A stretch of 25,411 nucleotides of DNA, from contig NXFV01001517.1 in the NCBI GenBank assembly GCA_002803225.1, positions 1 to 25,411 of the forward strand, given 5' to 3'. Every line of letters begins with the position of its first letter. The stretch's first letter is position 1. A program made the translations under genes and the position numbers. Under the pieces are notes generated by a model. The model made no database searches, was not told the DNA's origin, and saw only the letters and a program-made list of their open reading frames with translations. This DNA comes from Gamarada debralockiae. Lineage: Eukaryota > Ascomycota > Leotiomycetes > Helotiales > Hyphodiscaceae. Below are positions 1 to 10,290 of this stretch, piece by piece.

Positions 1-255
1 TTCTTGACAGATGATGATCTTGAGGTTCTGCCCGAGTACGATGAATATGAACTCGAGTCTGAGGATTCCCAGGCCATCAGACTGGCTCATCTCTCTGTCA
101 GAGATTATCTGCTTTCAGATCGAATCAAAATTTCGAATCTTCATGAAAGGCTGCAAATTAGCGCAAGGCTAACCTTACCGACTCACAACACATGTCGAAC
201 AAGGCAAACATTTTTTGTTTGTAATTCATCACAATCATTCAAATTCTCCACTTAA
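1..255 (+). pseudogene. C-terminal fragment of an NLR-like (NACHT/ankyrin) protein, cut by window edge
   Basis: The reading frame is open from the window edge to a TAA at 253-255. It contains RLAHLSVRDYLLSDRIK at about 76-132, a signature of the segment that follows the NACHT ATPase in many fungal NLR-like and ankyrin proteins. The family match stops at about base 165 (after HERLQ). The remaining residues are low-complexity and unlike an ankyrin region, and the frame closes soon after. I infer a truncated or degraded gene whose 5' part lies outside the window. A real short C-terminus, or an intron leading elsewhere, cannot be excluded. Fungal NLR-like proteins act in cytosolic non-self recognition, but this piece alone shows no function. 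Confidence 0.5.
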
Positions 256-440
256 TTCGCACTTCCGGTCCTGGAAGGGTGAGTGATTTCCCCCAGTCCG
301 AATCGCGATTTCAGTGTGAAATCACTCCAATTTCAGTGCCTGGAATTCACCACATAAGCTCACCTTGTCTCCCAGTTCTCATTGACTTGCAAGATTCAAC
401 AACTCAAAGCACCAACGCTCGACAAAGTCAGGTCGTCAAA

Positions 441-2199
441 ATGGCGATCATCGAAGCCAAGAGAAGTTTCAGCGGAGGTACAACATCCTCGGAGGAGTAT
501 GACTATGGTATATCCTGACTCTCAATCATTAAGTCTAATAAAAGCATATGTTAACATTCTTCCAGATTCTGGTTCCTGCACCATCGAATACTACTATGCC
601 AGCAAAGATACATTTCGAGTAGCACCTGGCGTAAAGGTCCCGGTCCTTTGGCCTTTCGATACGACTCGTTACCTCAAATCCTCATTGTCAAGGCAGATTG
701 CTGAAGACCTAGAAGTCCATTGGAAGAATATCCTTCGCAACCATGACATCACATTCACGGATTTCGAAGTTGTTGTTTTAGGTCGCAAAAGTCTCCCGGA
801 AACCTGCAAAGATACCCTGATCATTCGAACAAGCGATGAGGACCCTTCACTCCGCTGGAAGGATGCTGCCACAAATATTCAAAAGTTGATCGACAAAGCT
901 GCACAGAAAGCTGGCATCGAAATTAGAGTTGAACTCCGCAACGAGGCGAAGATCTATCAACCTCGCTACTTTACCATCGAAACCGACTCAGAAATCTGCC
1001 GTGCTCTCCATCAGATCCAGAAGACAGTCGATAAAGAAGTCCAGGGTCTTATCCCCAGCTGGAGAACAATTGGTTATTCAATGTGCGGATCAGCAAATGA
1101 TCGTGCCGGTCGGAAGGCAACATTGTTCATTGGAGTTGAACCAAAGTCAAGGCATGTGTGGGGCTTGATGGAGAATGAAATCTGGAAGCTCCTCGACACA
1201 TTGCCTCAAAACATTGAACTCAGAGTTGAGTTTGTTCCTTCCGTTGTCGAGCTCGCTACCGCCAGGTCAAACATCAAATCGGGAGCACGAATATACCGCG
1301 ACTTACCACAGAAAGCCGGTATGTCCATAGAAGGCATGTCAATTGGTGCGCGAGGTCCCAAAGATGAAGCAAATAGCTTTGGAATTTGGGTAAACTGGCT
1401 TCCCAAGGGCCAGGCTCAAAAGCTCCAGGCTTTTATGAGCTGCTATCATGTCATCGAAAATGGTTCTGACGCTGGCGATCAACGTGATCATCGTGCCTGT
1501 GGCATAGGTCTCAATGGCGATCCTGTCCTGAAGCCAATCACAGTCGACTATCCGGCATATTTGGATGCAGCTCATACAGAAATGATGTTGGCAGGAGAAA
1601 TTCAGAACAATGGCGATCCGAATGGCACGAAGAAGCAAACCCTGCAGACTATCAACAGATATCGATCTCAAGGAGGCATTGGTCAAGTCAGACTTGGATC
1701 AGGTCGCAGACTGAGAGATGGCAGGCGCATGGATTACATGGTGGCTGTGCTCAACAAGGCAGATGATTTTGGACAGAACAAAGCTCCAGCCAGCAACTTC
1801 AGCTACCGTCAACTCGCCGAAGATCGCGTCACCTACACTGAACCTCCCCCAAACCACACCGTTTCGAGAACTGCAGCACTCACAGTTACACCCGTCCAGA
1901 ACTGGGTAGCGAAGCGAGGTAGAACTACCAATGTCACAGTTGGAGAGGTGCAGAAGTTGAAGGAATGTGTCAACTGGGATAACGGCATGATATCTTATGA
2001 AACAGTTGTGCATTCATTGGATGGTGTTGACTTTGCTGATGCTGGAGATTCTGGATCCATGGTCATCAACGCTCAGAAGGAATTGGTCGGTATGGTGATG
2101 GGCGTTAGTCGAGGTCCTGACAAATGTTTCATCACCCCTATCGAAGACATCTTCGAAGATATCAAGGACAACGCTGGTGGTGTGATTAGTCTACCATGA
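441..2199 (+). CDS. Trypsin-like serine protease homologue with a long N-terminal region
   Basis: Proposed model: join(441..507,566..2199), 566 aa. The 58-bp intron 508-565 has GTATAT at the donor, a TCTAAT or CTGAC branch-like site and TTCCAG at the acceptor, and it joins two frames exactly (...EEYDY|DSGSC). An uninterrupted frame from 382 also exists, but its N-terminus looks like translated leader and intron. The C-terminal half carries a chymotrypsin-fold triad: His317 in SCYHVIEN, Asp412 in MDYMVAVL (Asp356 is an alternative) and Ser518 in DAGDSGSMV. The N-terminal ~290 residues hold two similar alpha/beta stretches (about 100-160 and 200-260) that I do not recognise. There is no signal peptide, so it is probably cytoplasmic. 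Trypsin-like domains of this kind occur in fungi beside or fused to NLR-type proteins, and an NLR fragment lies directly upstream. Substrate unknown. Confidence 0.75.
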
Positions 2200-2531
2200 T
2201 TGGGGGAGGCAGAAAGGCTTGGGAATGGGGCAGCATCGTTGGCAAAACTTTCAATTGCGAGGGTTGAAGCCGACATCGCGTTCGGGAACATTTGGCTCAA
2301 CGGATTATTCATTGGGCTTTCGGGTTGCTCACATATCAGAAGCATTAAGATAGAGCGGGGGCTGTATGTATGTTCGTCGCTTTCCAACTTTGCAAGCCCA
2401 AATGATGCACAATCAAACCACCAGAGCACTATCTAATACGTCCCAAGGATTGATGAGTTTAATATGAATTAGTGATACTGGCCTTAGAGCGTTAATTTTC
2501 TTATTATCGTCGTTCCCCGTTAATTATCTCT
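2200..2531. other. Convergent 3' intergenic region
   Basis: This stretch lies between the stop codons of the trypsin-like gene and the aspartic protease gene, which converge. It should hold both 3' UTRs. I see no coding signal, repeat or RNA gene. Confidence 0.6.
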
Positions 2532-4176
2532 TTACTTCCTAACCGTTCTATCTCTCTTTGCCACCTTCCTCTTCTTATACGTATCATTCGATGTATAATC
2601 CTCATTTGGAGAAAAGAGCATCTCGACGGCACCGACATCGAAGATCGAAACTACGTTCTTTTGGAAGGTGTCACCAAGGATGAAAAGATCCGAGTCGGAA
2701 TCACCACCATCATCAATACCCGTGATACAGGTACCGTCTCCCGCATCAAGAATCATATCTAAGGGGTTGATGGTGAAAGATGTCCCACTGATTGTGATGG
2801 CGAGGGTGGGTGCTGTCGCTGTGCAAGAGACAATATAAACTCCATCCTCATCGCTGTAGGTTGCTGCCGGCGAGAAGGCTTTGTTGATGGCGTTTGCAAC
2901 ACTGGTAGGGAAGTAGTTCAGAGTTGTTCCGGAGTCGACCTAGTTGATTATAGTTAGAGCAGCCATGGTTAGAGAGAGAAGGCAAACGGAAATAAAGCAA
3001 GTACTTACGATATACTGAATACCAGTACCACCTGAGCCTGTGACGGCCGCACCGTTCAGCACCACCTCATCGATGTTGATTGTGTAGAAGTCGTAGGTAT
3101 CTGGGTAGCCTGAGATGGTTGTGACAAGAATTGGGGTACTGGTGAAGTCTTGCGTGAAGGAAATTGGTGGTACGCCGCCAAGAGCAAGATATCCTGCATC
3201 ACCAGACACGTCACGGAGAATGGCGAGACTGAAGAGTGGTGCGGCGATGAGGTCTTTGCTAATCATCGTCTCGATGATAGGGCTGTACTCAACTTGAGTG
3301 GTGTCGTCGTCGGGAACCGTGCCCTCATAGGCACTGGTGCTGTTATCGGTCAGTAAGATGATATATGAGTTGGGAGTGTATGTGAACGCACAGAGCAGTG
3401 TAAGCAAGCCCAGTGAGACCAGAAGTGGTTCCATCTCCCTCCCAAGCAGCGGTAGTGACCAGAGCAATGGTTTGGCCCGTAACCTTAACACCAGCCAAGG
3501 TCACAGTCTCTGTTCCAATGATTCCCGTCAAATACTCCCCATCACCGTATTCAATGTTGAAATTCTCATTGGCTGTCTCGACAAAGGTCGAGTCGATGGT
3601 ATAGTATGGTCCAAAATCGCACTCCGACTCTGTGCTCTTCTTGCCAGTGTCGAAGTTGATGCATTCGAATCCTGTCTCAACTACCCACTAGATTATCGGG
3701 GAGTCAGAAAACGGGGAGTAAATGGAGTACACGAGAGAAAACATGATTGACAGCGGGAGTTGAAGAATTAAAGAGCCGAATGTCCTTACAGTGTCGGAGG
3801 AGCCAGTGTCCACGATGACTTCGAAGGTTTGAGTGCCGATAGTAATGGGTGTTGCATATTCTTCGCCGAGGAACAACGAAGTCAAGACTGAGCTGGAGCC
3901 ATTGGCATAGGTGCCTGTGACTGCCGCATCTGTAATTTTGCCTAGGAGGTATGCGGCACTACGTTTGTTGTACTTCACAGACCTCTTGCTCAAAGATACC
4001 ACATTGTCGCTAGCTGCGATTGCGCTAGATCTCTTGAAGGAAGTAGTTGGACGAGAAACAGCGGTCGTGAAGCTTCTCTCCTTGAGTACACGTGGAGCAT
4101 GGCTAATGGTTCTTGCATCGATTCCCAAAGGACCAAGGGTTGAAGCGGCCAGGAGAAGAAGAGCGTTGAACAACAT
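2532..4176 (-). CDS. Secreted pepsin-like aspartic protease (family A1)
   Basis: Model: complement(join(2532..2939,3009..3339,3392..3687,3790..4176)), 473 aa. Introns of 102, 52 and 69 bp have GT..AG ends and keep frame; the second starts with GTGCGT and has a TACTGAC branch site. Residues 1-21 form a signal peptide (MLFNALLLLAASTLGPLGIDA). A basic pro-region follows with KR sites (SKRSVKYNKR). The first catalytic Asp is Asp123 in VDTGSSDTWVV, where intron 1 splits the motif between T and W. The second is Asp340 in VDSGTTL. GLTGLAYTALTSAYEG and DLFILGDTFQKN are further A1 landmarks. The protein ends in a basic tail (KKRKVAKRD) with no GPI signal visible. Family members cleave proteins extracellularly at acidic pH after removal of the propeptide. 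The length is normal and no break is seen. Confidence 0.92.
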
Positions 4177-4292
4177 TGTGAGAACTGTGTGACCCTTATC
4201 AAAATATGAAGTAAGGAGTTGGGTAGCTGTGAAGCTGTTGAGATGCTTGGAGTAAGAGTGGAGAGGGAATAGCTCACGGGAACTAGAAGGTC

Positions 4293-4299
4293 ATTTATA
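4293..4299 (-). promoter_or_regulatory. TATA-like box of the aspartic protease gene
   Basis: TATAAAT on the minus strand lies about 120 bp upstream of the ATG at 4176. This is a plausible core promoter position for a fungal gene, allowing for a short 5' leader. It is a motif match only. Confidence 0.45.
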
Positions 4300-5004
4300 C
4301 TTCACCTACCTACATATGTGACTGAGCTGGCGGTACCGAGAGCAAGATGCTGAAAGATAAGGCACGGCCCACTACACATGCTTGGCTTGCGTGCAAGCAC
4401 GATGTGGATTATGGCCATACACAGAGATTGTACTGCAGATTTCAGAGAGGGGTGCCCGAATCGACTTTCCTAATAGGACACAAGCCCCGAAGAGTGCTTT
4501 TAAATCTGCTCCACTGATGTCTGCTAGATCCTAGAGACAACCTTCTGACCAGTTGCACAATCGGGAGTGAGGAAACGTATTGGGAACCATTGGAGGAAGT
4601 GGACAGCTGCCGTCGGCATCTAAAGCTTGTTACAGTACTTGAAAAGCTTGTTTTGCCGCATGCGAGATTCCATCTCAACATTTGATTGGCTTACCCCTGG
4701 CCATGGGGCGGGGGGCCAAGGGTGGCGGCGATAACGAATAAATAAATCGTGCGTGCATGCAAGATAAGGATCTGAGCGGCGGCGCTCATGCATTGCGTAA
4801 CGTGCGGCCCGGCCAGAGCCACGTGTACATTGCCAATATTCAGCTGCCGCGGGGTATGGCGTGCTACGGAGTATGATTAACCCTAACCCTAACTTTGTAG
4901 GTGTAACTTCCTATTTCTTTGACTCTTTAGCTGTCTTCTGCTTCACAATGACTTCAAACAGCGCCTTTGACTTAGCGGATTAGAACTCTTTGCTGATGAC
5001 AGGG
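4300..5004. other. Intergenic region with G/C-rich stretch and telomere-like repeat
   Basis: This region holds the upstream region of the aspartic protease gene, a G-rich stretch at about 4695-4725 and a GC-rich stretch at 4770-4860. The telomere-like repeat at 4877-4893 follows. No open frame here is convincing as a gene. Confidence 0.5.
4877..4893. repeat. Short interstitial telomeric repeat (CCCTAA)n
   Basis: The sequence TTAACCCTAACCCTAAC contains about two and a half units of the complement of TTAGGG, the common telomere repeat of filamentous fungi. In this orientation the C-rich strand reads 5' to 3' left to right, as at the left end of a chromosome, so the sequence to its right would be the subtelomere. 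Too short to be a working telomere. Confidence 0.7.
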
Positions 5005-5913
5005 AGCAACTCCTGCTCTGCTGCCATAGTGAGTGTGGATATGCTCTCTACGTGGCCGGCTCCAGGTGACCTCGCATCTTCAGGACAAGCACAATATACG
5101 AAAGGACCTTTGGGACGGCCTTACTCGTTATCTCAAGCACGGATATCCTTATTCCTTCCGCAACCCAATTGATGTTGCCCCGCACAGAGATGGCTCGCCA
5201 GTTCACCGCATGCTCCGGGTGTACGATGGCTTTGCTTGCCGTGAATGTACCTACCGAACTATCAACTATAACGAGCTCGCCTACTATCTTTCGAAGGATT
5301 AATCTCAGAGGTAAGCATGCCTCACGCCAAAGGATTGACTCTTATCATGACAATTTTTACTTGTAGACCTTGGACCCGCGCTACGCGGCGGTACTGGACC
5401 GCGACAAGAAATGGAAGCATAATCCGCTCGGTTGCAGGTCGAGATGCGACGGAACATATACAATCAGTACACGAGCGAGAGCGTGCAAGGGTCGCAGAAC
5501 AGAAGCGTACCTACAGGATAGACATAGCTATACCTATACTCGTTGGAACACGTCCGTGGATGGAGAGGACGCGATGGGAGATCACGTATCAAGGATTCCG
5601 GCGGGATATCTTGCAGAGCTTTGCAGAGATGCCGTGGAACTCTTCTTGGACGGATCACGTTCTTGGGCAAAGTTCGAACCCTGTAGATCCAGACCTCGTG
5701 AGTCCGCGAGAGGATGAAGTCAAGATTGCTCTCTTGACGGTGGCTGTAGATCACATGCTCGATTGTTATGAGGAGAGTATGCAACACACTGGCCGTATGC
5801 TTCTTTGCTGGCTGCGGAGCACGAAGCTCCAGACGTGCTACCCCAAACCGTTTACCCTCGTTGCACTGAAGTCAAGCAAGATCCTACATCAACAGCTCAA
5901 GAACCAGTCTTGA
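5005..5913 (+). pseudogene. Degenerate DUF3505 (OrsD-like) C2H2-type zinc-finger protein
   Basis: Family blocks appear in order but in different frames. A first finger has Cys codons at 5019-5036 and then HLQDKH at 5075-5092, one frame over. A second block has RVYDGFACRECTYR at about 5217-5258, where the expected His are replaced (ELAYYLSKD) and a TAA follows. Downstream in another frame come RPWMERTRWEITYQGFRRDI (about 5551) and then HTGRMLLCWLRS and CYPKPFTLVA (about 5790-5870). These match the DUF3505/OrsD-type proteins of fungi, some of which are linked to RecQ-like helicases. A GTAAGC..TTGTAG intron at 5311-5366 is possible; otherwise TAG 5364-5366 is another stop. At least two frameshifts and lost zinc ligands make it non-functional. 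The function of the intact family is poorly known. Confidence 0.65.
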
Positions 5914-7440
5914 ATACTAGGCGCCACATGGACCAGATTCGCTTTGGCGGCACCGGCTGGCAGATCAGACCAAGATCGCGGTTTACGGGTCCTTTCAAAA
6001 CACCACTGCCCCTCACACTTCAATGTCATCTCTCTTTGCATCCTGAAAAGGACGAAATTACTACCCATCCCCCTTTATCACCGCTCCTCTTCCTCTCTAG
6101 CAAGATCGATCCAGTGGCTCCGCTTGGAAAACGCCTTCGCCATATCTGCACGACATCCAGGCTCTCCAATTCTGGTAGAGAATTCAGTGGGGCATTGTGC
6201 AACTTATTTGTCACCGAGTCAGTGCACAACGCGTGTGGTACAAAAATATCTCGAGACAGGGGCCGTACCACAGAGTGGTACTCTCTGCAAATCAGACTGC
6301 CACAACCCATTTTCTTCTGCAGGTCGAAACCAAAGTGTTGGCTTGTCAGAGACGGGTGTGCTTTGGCACCCTAATTCTCAAACACACGAGTGATGAATCA
6401 ATCATTCAGTTCTAGGATATGTATATTAGAGCGCTCATTCTACCCAACCAAAGATCAATAGTATAGGCAGTGCCAGTCTCCCAAAGACGCTGGATCGATT
6501 GAAGTTATTGTCTTCTAATTCGCAAATAACAAGACAGCTTCGACGTATGTTCGTGCTTACAACCAGAACGAGAGAGATATTGTGAATAGCGAAGTCGATT
6601 CTTTGGTGTCAAGGGATCAGATCGGAGGGAGTAGTAGGGTTTATGTGTAAAATCACGTGGACCAGAAAGGGGCCCGTTCGCTTGTTTTCACGTCAGAAGC
6701 TGCATTCTACCGAGGAACTCTTTCTGGATATGGATTTTTGAAGCATTCAAGTGGCTCGTAAGTTTGTACTCGTAACCAGGTAGCAAAAGGTGCGGGTGGA
6801 AAGCCTAAGATCTTGAGTCCAGATTAGCCACGGTTTTTTAGGCCTAGACTACGTACTTCGTCGAACATTGGCAATGTACAGACGCCTTGATGTCATAACG
6901 TGTCCACGAGATAAGTGTAGATGGTCTCTGGAGTGGATTGACAGTATGGCATTTCTTCAAATACCGGATTTCTAATGCCTCCCCCAAAGCTTCCCAAGCA
7001 ATTTCCACAAACTTCATCACCTACTTCTTAACACAAAACCTTATCAAAATTAAACGGAGCTTCGCCACGCTACGACCGTCAATAATTCGTACTTCTCACT
7101 AGCTCCTCACATCGTTTGATTGTCCGGCCCCAACGTCCCAAAAAAAGACGACGTGACTTCCCACCCGACGGATCCCATGGTTCTCCTCCCCAAACAATCA
7201 AGCCCGTCCTCACCACCGGTGCATTGCAGAAGCAAACCAGATCAGCACAGAGCTCCAAATCATCATAAGGATTGCCTGCCCGTAGAAGATTATCCCTCAT
7301 CCTTAGTATCGGCAATAGATCAATCCACGGATGATGGGGAACTCTGCACTGGAGCTTTGTTGGGCGGAGGTAAGTTGTACTTGAGAAGAGACCGTGGAGA
7401 GAGCGAGAGTGTGTAGTGATAATCAGGGCCCCCTATCCCC
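5914..7440. other. Unassigned region after the zinc-finger relic
   Basis: Overlapping frames of up to 189 codons occur at 5805-6415, but none contains a motif I recognise. They may be more of the decayed zinc-finger gene or chance. A 98-codon frame at 7120-7416 has no ATG start. AT-rich sequence at 6400-7080 shows no gene. Confidence 0.4.
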
Positions 7441-7444
7441 AAAG

Positions 7445-7506
7445 TTTTTTTTTAAGGGACTAAAGAGAAAGAGAGAGAGAGATATATATATAGAATATAG
7501 AATATA
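7445..7506. repeat. Low-complexity tract: T9, (GA)n, (TA)n
   Basis: A run of nine T at 7445-7453 is followed by an AG-rich tract (7464-7482), an alternating AT tract (7481-7492) and the tandem pair AGAATAT. It lies just downstream of the Crypton recombinase stop codon and may mark the 3' side of that element. Confidence 0.7.
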
Positions 7507-7547
7507 GGACTTCCAATTCAATTTACTACTTGCTAGCTATTTACTCT

Positions 7548-9775
7548 CTATTTACAAGCCTTCCTGCCAGTGCGAAGCCGCTTACAGAGCTGGTCTAGTA
7601 AGCACTGCATCTGCTCCTGCTGCAAATTAACCTGCCACATCGCTGCCTCCTCGCTCACCCGCTGATCCTACGCGATACACCTGATCTTCTTGATGACCTC
7701 GAGCCTCAGGGAGTACTACTGAAGCTCGTTCTGCCTCCCAGCGCGCCATTGGCTGCCCCATTTCAAGTCCAGCGCTGCCACGGACGGGCTGCCGCCACCC
7801 AGGCCTACTGTCCACTCTTGCTACAGCGCCTTCACTGTCTTGACTGCGCGGCACATGCGATATGCGGGCGGCTGCAGCGGCAGTGGCGGTGGTAAAGCGG
7901 CCCGGGAAGGAGTGTTCACGGCGCTCGTCCGAGCCGATGCGTACCTACTCGACCCTGCAAGTAATAGCGCTAGTGGTGCAAACAGGCCTACTGGTAGCGT
8001 GGATTGTGGGGCTGCTGCCAGTGCCAGAGGAGCTTCGAGTCGAAAGGTAAGGTTGCCAGACGTCAGGAATTGAAGGTGCGTAGCCTGCGCCCGCTGGGAC
8101 TCGGCGACGCGGTCGAGCAGCGCTCGGAGCTCGCTGCTCACTCCGCGCATCAGCAGCCTTCAGGTGGTCAAGGAGCAGCGGCATTGCCTGGTAGAGGAGG
8201 GAGAGCCGGCTCGGGCGCTCCTCCTCCTGCGTACAGGCCGCTGCCTCCTGCGTACAGACCGCGGCCTTCTGCGCGAAGGCCGCGTACGCCGCGTGCTAGA
8301 AGACTGGGTGGTTCCACACCGGGTGGCCTGGGAACATGCCACGCAAGGCCACTGAGTCTTGGAGGATCACCTCGCGAAGGTAGAATAGGAGGTTCGTCAC
8401 GCCTGTCGCCGCGAGATCGTTGACCTAGTGCGGCAGCGGGCCGAACCGCCCATGCCACGCATCAAGCCCAGGCCAGATCAGGGAGAGCAGCTCAGGAGGC
8501 GGCGCAACGCTTGCCCGGCGGATCTCGAAGTAGCCCATCTGCGCTGGGTGGCCCGCCATCGACCGCATAAACTCGCGCGGGAGCACGTTCAAGTAGCAGC
8601 CGACCATCTGCTCTGGGTTCCACCGCCCTGCCCGCCGGATCTGCTCCTCGCTCACGCCCTTCAGCTCTGCCATCTTCGCGCCTGCGCTACGCCCAATATG
8701 CGTCTTCTTCTGCGAGGCAATGCCCATGTACTGGAAGGCCCGCGCTACCCACTCTCGCTGCGAGCTGTACGAGAAGGCGGCCTCGCGGCTCCCTGTACTG
8801 CCCTTGATCAGACGGGTGTCGTACTACGCCGCGCGCTTACTAAAGTTTGGCAGGGGCTCGCTGCCTAGGTCCTAGCGGCAGAGGAGGTAGAAGGCTAGCC
8901 CGCTGAGCATGCAGGTCAGTGGCTTCCGATTCCGGAGCGCGCCAATCGTCTCGAGGCGGCTATGCTAGTTCTGCTTCCCTGCGCGCGTGGTGAAGATCAG
9001 CGGCATACAGCGCATAGGGCCCTCCCCCTTGAACTCGAAGGTAAATAGGTCTGAGGTCTCGGCTGCGCGTCGATCGCTACCGCGGGTGAGTATATAGTGG
9101 CCTAGCAGGATATCGACGAGCGTCCGGAAGTAGCACTCGGGTGAGGCGGCCCCCCACGCCCACAGCTCGCGGCAGACGCTCTCAAACTCGTCCTCGGTAT
9201 AGTCGTCCAGGAGCGTGTCGCGGCCCTTATCCGCAAACTGCTCTTTCTCGCGCTGCGCATCCCGCCGCTATAGCGCCTTCAGATACTTTCTGACGCTGTC
9301 CTCTCGCGGGGACTAGTGGCTATTCATCCCCATAGCCTTCTACGTCCGGTAGAGGTCCGTCAGCGCGGTGACATAGCCGCGAACTAAGCGCCACGCGAGC
9401 CGCGTCTCATGGCGGGGCACGACGTCGTCCGTCTTACAGCTCTTCGCCTTTAGCGGTCGAGCCGTAACCTCCTCCACAAGGAAGAGCAGTAGCTTATCCT
9501 CCGTCACTGTATCGCCGTCACAGTACTGCTTTCGCTCACAAAAGGCCTAGAGTGCTAAGAGTTAGCTCTATGTCATATGTTACATGTACACGCACTACTG
9601 CCTCTCCCTCTCCTTAAGCATATACACTTACCTTGAACTCCTCCTGCTTTGGGTCGTACGCCAGCGAGGTATTCTTCGGCCTCGCGGCACGCGTCAGAGT
9701 AAGGACGTACTGCGCGTTCGCGCGTAGCTCTGCGTTATTCGTGACATTGAGCTCTATGCGACTAGGGAGTGTCAT
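7548..9775 (-). pseudogene. Crypton-type recombinase (Ndc10_II / GCR1_C-like), inactivated
   Basis: Reconstructed as complement(join(7548..9546,9632..9775)) with an 85-bp GTAAGT..CTAG intron at 9547-9631. It starts MTLPSRIELNVTNNAELRAN and ends DQLCKRLRTGRKACK. The segment KKTHIGRSAGAKMAELKG then QIRRAGRW, CYLNVLP and RSMAGHP (about 8710-8530) is the tyrosine-recombinase/Ndc10_II core. YRMCRAVKTVKAL near the end is the GCR1_C DNA-binding region. The frame is broken by eleven TAG stops, at 9340-9342, 9313-9315, 9268-9270, 8965-8967, 8872-8874, 8824-8826, 8425-8427, 8296-8298, 7821-7823, 7716-7718 and 7668-7670. One frameshift lies near 8150-8165. All stops fit CAG or TGG changed to TAG. Family role: excision and integration of a DNA transposon through a tyrosine recombinase. 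This copy cannot make a full protein. Confidence 0.88.
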
Positions 9776-10290
9776 AGTAAATTGATTGATTAAATGAATA
9801 TACTTGAGTATGAAGAGGCGTGGTGAATTAATGTCTGTAGAATGAGGGAGGAGGAGGGACGAGATCGTCGCGCACGCGTGCGCGCGCCCTCCTCTATATG
9901 CTCTCCCAGATCAGTCGCCCTTAGCTAGATTAAGGGGGTCGAAGGCGTCCTCAACTGAGCCAGCCAGGCCAATCAGGGGGGTGGCGCTCAGCGAGGCACT
10001 CAGCGAGCCGTGGATGTTCGCCGGATATCGACGGCGCGCCTTGCGCGCAGGCCCGTCGAGATCCGCGAATCGTCGTGGGGCTGCGGCTGATCACGTGGGC
10101 GAAGCGAGTCAGCGGGCGCTCAGCGCACCAGCCGATACCGCTATATTAATAACGACATCTTTTCAGCCATTTTGATGCACTCGCTCACCGATATACCAGG
10201 TAATGGAGATGCACCTTGTACGCCAATACTACATTACGATGAACTTCACCACTCCCAGCTAGCAGCAAGGGCAATATGCTAATGCATGCG

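Larger units (their letters stand above)
7440..10160 (-). mobile_element. Crypton DNA transposon, GC-rich, ends uncertain
   Basis: The recombinase relic sits in a GC-rich block clearly different from the AT-richer flanks, running from about 7,560 to about 10,130. The 5' part upstream of the recombinase ATG (9776-10130) is GC-rich, includes CGCGCACGCGTGCGCGCG at about 9870 and repeats of GCTCAGCG, and contains no other gene. Cryptons lack terminal inverted repeats and make only very short target repeats, so the ends cannot be fixed by eye. Confidence 0.5.

Noticed and set aside
382..440. ATG at 382 as the start of the trypsin-like protein
   Set aside because: It would translate the leader and a well-formed intron (508-565); the ATG at 441 with splicing gives a cleaner protein.
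7821..8868. Several long plus- and minus-strand open frames in the GC-rich block
   Set aside because: They are other-frame readings of the Crypton recombinase; GC-rich DNA has few stops by chance.
7548..9775. Reading TAG as a sense codon in the Crypton
   Set aside because: A frameshift is also present, other genes here use TAG as a normal stop, and RIP explains the TAGs.
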